Assembly: GCA_963971405.1 (NCBI GenBank) | Contig: OZ020485.1 | Coordinates: 12,710,001 to 12,774,000, forward strand | DNA from: Psococerastis gibbosa | Taxonomy: Eukaryota; Arthropoda; Insecta; Psocodea; Psocidae | DNA length: 64,000 bases | Direction of reading: 5' to 3' | Shown here: positions 59,512-64,000 of the stretch, piece by piece | Numbering within the stretch: position 1 is the first letter of the stretch | How the letters are laid out: the number at the start of each line of letters is the position of its first letter | Position numbers and translations under genes: made by a program | Notes under the pieces: model-generated | Told to the model about the DNA's origin: nothing | What the model saw: the letters and a program-made list of their open reading frames with translations, nothing else | The model's database searches: none

Positions 59512-62475
59512 ATGTCTGATAATGAATATGCTCTATCTCCCGCCGATCAAAATACTGTTCTACGGCAAGAATTTGAGGATTTGTTCGCAAGAGTAACCAA
59601 AATTAGGAACTTAGTGGACTCATACGCCAAATCCAAGTTATCCTTGCACAAAGAGCAACTGGACATTGCGAGCGAGTTGCAACGCGAGTCCAGGATGTTA
59701 GTGCAAGCAACCTACAAGAATAATATTCTTCTCGAACCCAAGGCAAAGCTGGATCTTTCTAAACAGACGTCCGCCCTCGATGACATCATCGAAACAATAA
59801 GGGTTAAATATCATGAAGCCTTAGAATACAGTCGCTCTGCAACTACTGCTTCAGTCTCTGCAACTGTACCTACTCAGCCATCTCGAAAAGGCGTTCGTCT
59901 TCCAGATATTCATATTCCGCCATTTTCAAATGATATTCGAGATTTCCCTGCATTTATCCGACTGTTTCAGGCAGTGTATGGCGAAAATACATCGTTGTCT
60001 AATGCCGACAGATTTTATTATCTACAATCTCTGCTCAGAACTGAGGCACTAGCGCTTGTGTGCCACTACCCGCTATCTGACGCTGGTTACGTCAATGCTA
60101 TAGCAGCCTTGAAAGAAAGGTATGAATGCCAACGCACTTTGGTCTCATCTCACCTAACTTCATTGTTTAACTTCACGCCTGCCAAAAGAGCAACTCCAGC
60201 CTCCCTCAAAGAATACCTGGAAATCCATAATGATAATATTCAGGCTCTAAAAAGTCTACCGAACATTGACTTAGCCGACGTACTCCTATTACATATTTCA
60301 CTACGTAATCTAGACACCTATACCCGTCGATTGTTTGAAAATCAGGTCGACCAAAATACCGTACCTCAATTTAAGGATCTAATGGCCTTCGTTTCGAAAA
60401 CTCAGCACTCCCTATTCCTGCTGGACGCGGAGAAAACTCCAGACAACTTGAAGTCTACATCGAAATCCTCCCAGCTTTATTCCAAAACGTTGCAAGTCCA
60501 ATTCAGCAACAAACCAACTTCAGTCAGAACTGCATTGAAACTGAAACCGGTTTCAGCAACCTATAATAATACACCCAAAAATGCATTCTGCATTTTCTGC
60601 AACAGCGATGCTCATAGAATCACTCGTTGCTCCAGTTTCTTGGCTAAGTCCGTCCAAGACCGTACTTCTTGGGTATCACATCAAAATCGATGTCTAGCCT
60701 GCATGTGCAACCTGCACTTATTACCTAGCTGCACTAGCACCAAGCAGTGCATTTACTGCAACGCCAAGACTCATCACTCACTTTTGTGCCCCAGCAAATC
60801 CGTACCTACGTACTCAGCTACTCCTGCTCCCACCAGCTCTTCAGCAAATGGTCAAGTCACAACCTGCCTATCTAGTAATGCAAATTCATTCACGCCCAAG
60901 TACACAACATTGTTCGGCACTGTTCTCTGCTCTGTGGTTGATAACTGTGGTTTTATCCACGAAGTTAATGTAATGCTAGACACAGGTAGCAACCAAGACC
61001 TAATAAGCCTCAAGACTGCAAAGAGGCTTGGTCTCCAAATTAACAAACAAAATACTGTCAACATTTCAGGCCTCGCTAACAGTCAATTATCTACAATTGG
61101 AACTGTTGCATGCACCTTAGAATCACGTTACAACCAAAACCATAAACTACACATATCAGCTAACGTGCTAGAAAAGATCACCGAAAACACATCTCCTATA
61201 TCGCTTCACCCAGAATTTGTCCGGCAAATTAATCAACTGCAACTCGCCGATCCAAAACCATTCGTTTCCAAGGAAATTCACATCCTACTCAGCACTGCGT
61301 CCACAATGGACATATTGTCTTCTGGATCAAATCAGCTCAATACCGCAGTATCGCCCGATCCTAAGATCCCGAAGGCTATCCATACAGAATTCGGATACAT
61401 TATTATGGGTCGTGTACCCCATGCAATTGATACCTGCATCTTGCCCTGTTCTTATTTCGCTACTGCCTCTGATAATCTAACCACAAAAATTGAAGAACTT
61501 TTCAAACGGGAATCAATTCCAGACCTCGAATCGGAACCTGCCATCCCTATATCGGAGAATTTAGAAATTGAAAAACACTTTACGGCTACCCATTCTCGAG
61601 ATGTTGACGGAAGATTCATCGTCAGTCTCCCCTTCAAGCAGAATTCAGTACCTATTGGTTGCAATAAACATCGTGCGATTGCCAGCTTCCGTGGAATGGA
61701 AAACCGGCTATCAAAAAATCAGCAATACCCCATTTACCAAGCAGCCTTACAAGATTATATTAATAAACAGCAAATCTGCCCATCACTTATCACCAATCAG
61801 TACCTATTCAACAGTCACGTGGTCTTCAAACGCTCAAATAACAAACCAAAGTTAGTCTTTGACCCTACATTAACCGCCCCAGGTCATACCGCAACGTTTA
61901 ATGACCAACTTATGTGTGGACCACCACTGCAAAGACCAATTAACTACATTATACTATCAGCCCGCTGGAATCGAGTATGCTTCACAGCTGATATCGACAC
62001 TTTTTACAGATCGATAAAAATATCGAACGATGACTCTGAGAAAATGCACATACTATCTCGTGTAGATTCAACTAATTCCGTATCTCCACAAGGCACCATA
62101 ACCGAACTCAAGATTAACCACTTATGTTATGGGCTTAAGTGCAGCCCTTACATTGCTCTACGATGCCTTAAACAGCTCTGTATCGAAAATGAATCTCAAT
62201 TACCTCGCGCCTGTCAAGTAATATCTACAGACACCTATATCGACGATATATGGACTGGTGCGTCATCCATTGCTGAATGCACAAAACTACGTATCGAACT
62301 CACAACCCTGCTTGCTAAAGGAAAATTCGCAATTCGCCCTCAGCAAATTTGCCTCTTCTCACCCAGAAGTACTCACTGGCCTACAAGATTGCAACTTAGC
62401 CTCCAGCATCAGTCTATCAGAAACACCAGAATCCAGCATCCCTGTCCTTGGACTCTACTGGAAACCAAAGTCTGA
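59512..62475 (+). CDS. BEL/Pao gag-protease-RT open frame
   Basis: 987 codons. Residues about 1-120 are a charged, helical N-terminus. About 125-300 is the gag/DUF1759-like region (LPDIHIPPFSNDIRDFPAFI). There are two exact CCHC zinc knuckles (C360, C363, H368, C373 and C413, C416, H421, C426). The aspartic protease motif DTGS is at 490-493. The reverse transcriptase has TADIDTFY (D827) and YIDDIW (D911, D912). All RT catalytic aspartates are intact. From about 62335 the frame leaves the family sequence and ends in a short false tail, because the true reading continues in the next frame. The ATG has an AAA before it and follows a non-coding leader. Confidence 0.92.
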   Translation: MSDNEYALSPADQNTVLRQEFEDLFARVTKIRNLVDSYAKSKLSLHKEQLDIASELQRESRMLVQATYKNNILLEPKAKLDLSKQTSALDDIIETIRVKYHEALEYSRSATTASVSATVPTQPSRKGVRLPDIHIPPFSNDIRDFPAFIRLFQAVYGENTSLSNADRFYYLQSLLRTEALALVCHYPLSDAGYVNAIAALKERYECQRTLVSSHLTSLFNFTPAKRATPASLKEYLEIHNDNIQALKSLPNIDLADVLLLHISLRNLDTYTRRLFENQVDQNTVPQFKDLMAFVSKTQHSLFLLDAEKTPDNLKSTSKSSQLYSKTLQVQFSNKPTSVRTALKLKPVSATYNNTPKNAFCIFCNSDAHRITRCSSFLAKSVQDRTSWVSHQNRCLACMCNLHLLPSCTSTKQCIYCNAKTHHSLLCPSKSVPTYSATPAPTSSSANGQVTTCLSSNANSFTPKYTTLFGTVLCSVVDNCGFIHEVNVMLDTGSNQDLISLKTAKRLGLQINKQNTVNISGLANSQLSTIGTVACTLESRYNQNHKLHISANVLEKITENTSPISLHPEFVRQINQLQLADPKPFVSKEIHILLSTASTMDILSSGSNQLNTAVSPDPKIPKAIHTEFGYIIMGRVPHAIDTCILPCSYFATASDNLTTKIEELFKRESIPDLESEPAIPISENLEIEKHFTATHSRDVDGRFIVSLPFKQNSVPIGCNKHRAIASFRGMENRLSKNQQYPIYQAALQDYINKQQICPSLITNQYLFNSHVVFKRSNNKPKLVFDPTLTAPGHTATFNDQLMCGPPLQRPINYIILSARWNRVCFTADIDTFYRSIKISNDDSEKMHILSRVDSTNSVSPQGTITELKINHLCYGLKCSPYIALRCLKQLCIENESQLPRACQVISTDTYIDDIWTGASSIAECTKLRIELTTLLAKGKFAIRPQQICLFSPRSTHWPTRLQLSLQHQSIRNTRIQHPCPWTLLETKV

Positions 62476-63682
62476 TGTTTTCTGCTTTCAGCTTACTACA
62501 TTCTCCGGACCTGTAACCCGAAGAAACTGCACCAGCTATCTAGCCAGAACATATGACAGCCTCGGTCTAATTCATCCAGTCATATTTTGGATTAAAAGAT
62601 TTAATCAGCTTCTGTGGTGTGGTGATTTCAGCCAGAAGGATTGGGATACTCCTGTACCTACATCCCTATCTGCCGAATGGATGAACTTCATCAATGAAAT
62701 GCCTGCTATTTGCACCATTGCAATACCCCGCTTTATAGCCAACCCCACCGGAAAAAACTACTTAGCTCTGTTTTCCGATGCAAGTGATAAAGGGTACGCA
62801 TACCTTATTTCAACTTTTGAACAAGGTACCAATACTAGCCATTTACTAATAGCCAAAAGTAAACTTGCTCCAGTTCATACAAAGCGAACCACTCCCCAGC
62901 TGGAACTAGCAGCAATCCAACTAGCGGCTAAGCTAATCAAGTGGTTATTCACAGGAAATCTACCCTACAAGATTGATGGTACCTACTTATACTCAGATTC
63001 GACAATAGCCCTAGCATACCTTAACAAGCCTACATATAAGTTAAAGGTGTATGCAGGTAATCGAGTATCTAACATAATCAGCTTTACGAAAGATTACAAT
63101 GTAACATTCCTACACTGCAAGTCAGAAGACAATGCGGCCAACCCCGCCAGTCGTGGTCTGACACCCTCGCAACTCGTCAATAGCCGCCTTTGGTTTCGTG
63201 GACCTGCGTTCCTCGCTACCAATTTCCCCCCTGATCAACCGCCTATGATCAGTGTGTGCGATTCCCTGCTACCCGATGTCAAACCCGAATTCGTAACACT
63301 AACAAATACTAGGGAGGTCAAACAGACTGTATTTATCACATCTAAAAAACTCGATACGGAATGTGTGATTCTGGAACTTCTGAATAAAAGTTCGAACTTT
63401 AATCGCCTAATACGAACCACTGCATATTTTCTACGTTTCGTCGATCATTTGCGCAAACCAAAATTGCCGCGTCCGTCATCGCTCATTCTCAGTCACGACG
63501 AAGTAAATCAGTCATCCATTCTGCTTTGCAAATATTCGCAGTTATCTATAACCAAACCTCCGCTGCATTTATCGCCATTCTTAGACGGCAATGGCGTACT
63601 ACGTGTGGGGGGGCGTCTTCATAACTCCGACCTACCGTATTCTACAAAACACCCAATATTAATTAATCAACTCAAAATGTAA
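62340..63682 (+). pseudogene. BEL/Pao RT end, RNase H and integrase start (frameshifted)
   Basis: Continuation of the polyprotein in the frame of the 62258-63682 ORF; family-like sequence begins near 62340. It shows LGLYWKPKSD, then RNase H with acidic residues in ALFSDASDKG (Asp at 62777), TPQLELAAIQ (Glu at 62903) and LYSDSTIALAYL (Asp at 62996). It then has the BEL-typical VNSRLWFRGP, and FLDGNGVLRVGGRLHNSDLP leading into the integrase zinc-binding region. It ends at a TAA at 63680 because of a second frameshift. A single-base indel at about 62336-62345 separates it from the first ORF. Confidence 0.9.
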
Positions 63683-64000
63683 CCTTGCAACCTTAATATG
63701 CCGACATTGCCACCTGCTATCTGGACATGGCGGACTATCACTCAGTTTATCACTAGCTCGCCAAACCTACTGGATAACTTCTGGCAGATCCTTAATGAGA
63801 TCAATTATACACAAATGTGTAACCTGCGCCAAATGGCACTCAAAACCTCTAGCTCCACAACAGGGAAACTTGCCAAGCTTCCGTACTCAGGCCTGCTTCC
63901 CATTCCGCAACATCGTAGGAGTCGACGCATTCGGACCCTACCATGTTAAACTCTCAGCAAGAAGAAATTCAGGAAATTCTCTCAGAATTGTAACAACAAT
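63663..64000 (+). pseudogene. BEL/Pao integrase fragment, open to the window edge
   Basis: A third frame, open without stops from 63663 to the end of the window. It holds the integrase zinc-binding His residues (codons at 63705, 63711 and 63726) and a Cys-x2-Cys pair (63816 and 63825). GRSLMRSIIHKCVTCAKWH is the typical surrounding text. The first catalytic-core Asp lies in VGVDAFGPY (Asp codon 63924-63926). The rest of the core and the 3' LTR are outside the window. Domain integrity within each frame indicates recent decay. Confidence 0.88.

Larger units (their letters stand above)
59044..64000 (+). mobile_element. BEL/Pao LTR retrotransposon, 5' part, running off the window
   Basis: Order of domains: gag, zinc knuckles, aspartic protease, RT, RNase H, integrase. 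This is the BEL/Pao order with no envelope seen so far. The 5' LTR limits cannot be set because the 3' LTR is outside. A TGT at 59044 and an ACA near 59348 are possible ends. TGGTCCTTCAATCCG at 59394-59408 resembles a leader motif I associate with this group, but whether it is the primer site is unclear. CAAGGTAAGT at 59347 looks like a splice donor in the leader. Coding parts are broken by at least two frameshifts. Confidence 0.85.

Overview
The window is AT-rich animal DNA. It has split genes with GT-AG introns, long repeat-filled introns, tRNA-derived SINEs, many short terminal-inverted-repeat (TIR) elements and a BEL/Pao LTR retrotransposon. These traits point to an invertebrate, most likely an arthropod. 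The order cannot be fixed from sequence alone; a hemipteran-like insect is a guess. There are no bacterial-type operons, CRISPR arrays or functional tRNA/rRNA genes.

Two host genes are well supported, and they converge. On the plus strand, five exons (1278-36054) encode the C-terminal half of an inhibitory Smad (SMAD6/7 class, the group of fly Dad): a PPPPY motif that binds WW domains, a linker exon and a full MH2 domain ending without SSXS. Its 5' exons (any MH1-like part) lie before the window. On the minus strand, four exons (57703-51380) encode a complete 261-residue otubain (OTUB1-type deubiquitinase) with its Asp/Cys/His catalytic residues. The two are functionally related in general terms: I-Smads use PY motifs to recruit ubiquitin ligases to TGF-beta/BMP receptors, and OTUB1 is known to act on TGF-beta signalling. 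That their adjacency matters is only inference.

At the right edge a BEL/Pao element (from about 59.0 kb to past the end) carries gag, zinc knuckles, aspartic protease, reverse transcriptase, RNase H and the start of integrase. It is broken by two frameshifts and runs off the window.

The rest, about 90% of the window, is intron and intergenic DNA packed with repeats: two or three SINE-like families, decayed non-LTR retrotransposon tails, at least ten TIR/foldback elements (several nested), minisatellites, and about 20 homopolymeric G/C tracts of 11-17 bases. The most interesting observations are: a decayed duplicate of the start of an MH2 exon in the preceding Smad intron; a TIR element holding an exon-like segment with a consensus splice donor; a 142-bp-arm palindrome with a 12-bp flanking repeat and an empty-site paralogue in the same window; and a nested MITE pair that defines a 3-bp target duplication. 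No clearly new multi-gene system was found.
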